64,000 nucleotides of DNA from Hypomesus transpacificus. Lineage: Eukaryota > Chordata > Actinopteri > Osmeriformes > Osmeridae. The DNA lies in assembly GCF_021917145.1 (NCBI RefSeq), contig NC_061078.1, positions 5,797,386 to 5,861,385 on the forward strand. The letters are read 5' to 3'. The notes beneath the pieces are model-generated. The model was not told the DNA's origin. It made no database searches and worked only from the letters and a program-made list of their open reading frames with translations. Within the stretch, counting starts at the first letter, position 1. Every line of letters starts with the position of its first letter. The translations under genes and the position numbers were made by a program. Positions 63,805 to 64,000 of this stretch are shown here, piece by piece.

Positions 63805-64000
63805 GCAAGCCTGCCTGTCTGTCTGTCTAGCACCCTACTGTCTGTCTGTCTACCACCCTACTGTCTGTCTCTATGTCTGTCTGTCTACCACCCTACTGTC
63901 TGTCTGTATGTATGTCTGTCTACCACCCTACTGTCTGTCTGTCTGTCTACCACCCTACTGTCTGTCTGTATGTCTGTCTGTCTTCCACCCCACTGTCTGT
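63750..64000. repeat. CTGT array with higher-order ACCACCCTACTGTCTGTC units
   Basis: A CTGT run (63752-63802) directly follows PHKB exon 13. It grows into a higher-order repeat of about 30-46 bp carrying CTACCACCCTACTGTCTGTC, which continues off the window edge. Confidence 0.95.

Overview
The window is nuclear DNA from a ray-finned (teleost-type) fish. The genes are vertebrate, with many short GT-AG exons and no operon structure. Introns are full of GT/CA, CT and CTGT microsatellites and G-rich or pyrimidine-rich minisatellites, and there are fish-type short DNA transposons. The species cannot be told from this sequence alone.

Five protein genes occupy the window, in the order and orientation they have on human chromosome 16q11.2-q12.1: GPT2 (+, 428-7935), DNAJA2 (-, 18996-12999), NETO2 (-, 30287-20477), ITFG1 (-, 41814-32505) and PHKB (+, from 42094, running off the right edge). 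I rebuilt exons by eye from reading frame, splice sites and family knowledge. Intron phases agree at every junction I could check, so GPT2 (571 aa), DNAJA2 (412 aa) and NETO2 (559 aa) read through without a break. ITFG1 is split by an assembly gap of exactly 500 N (39148-39647). Its first six and last three exons are present, but about half of the protein is missing between them. PHKB is represented by 13 exons (449 codons) plus an alternative first exon.

Region by region: 1-427 is upstream of GPT2. 7936-12998 is a tail-to-tail interval with the long GPT2 3' UTR, a long-armed MITE with internal tandem repeats, a small foldback element and the DNAJA2 3' UTR. 18997-20476 and 30288-32504 are short tandem-gene intervals. 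41815-42093 is a 279-bp head-to-head promoter shared by ITFG1 and PHKB, with a perfect CRE palindrome. Introns hold a hAT-type MITE with an intact 8-bp target duplication, a probable solo LTR and several large tandem arrays.

The genes do not form a pathway. GPT2 is a mitochondrial alanine aminotransferase, DNAJA2 a farnesylated Hsp40 co-chaperone, NETO2 a kainate-receptor auxiliary subunit, ITFG1 a membrane FG-GAP protein, and PHKB the regulatory beta subunit of phosphorylase kinase. GPT2 and PHKB both touch glucose and energy metabolism, but the linkage is ancient conserved synteny. I found no novel biological system. The best leads are the PHKB alternative first exon, the CRE in the shared promoter, the missing ITFG1 exons, a tandem array of decoy exon ends in NETO2, and an inverted duplication in the last ITFG1 intron.
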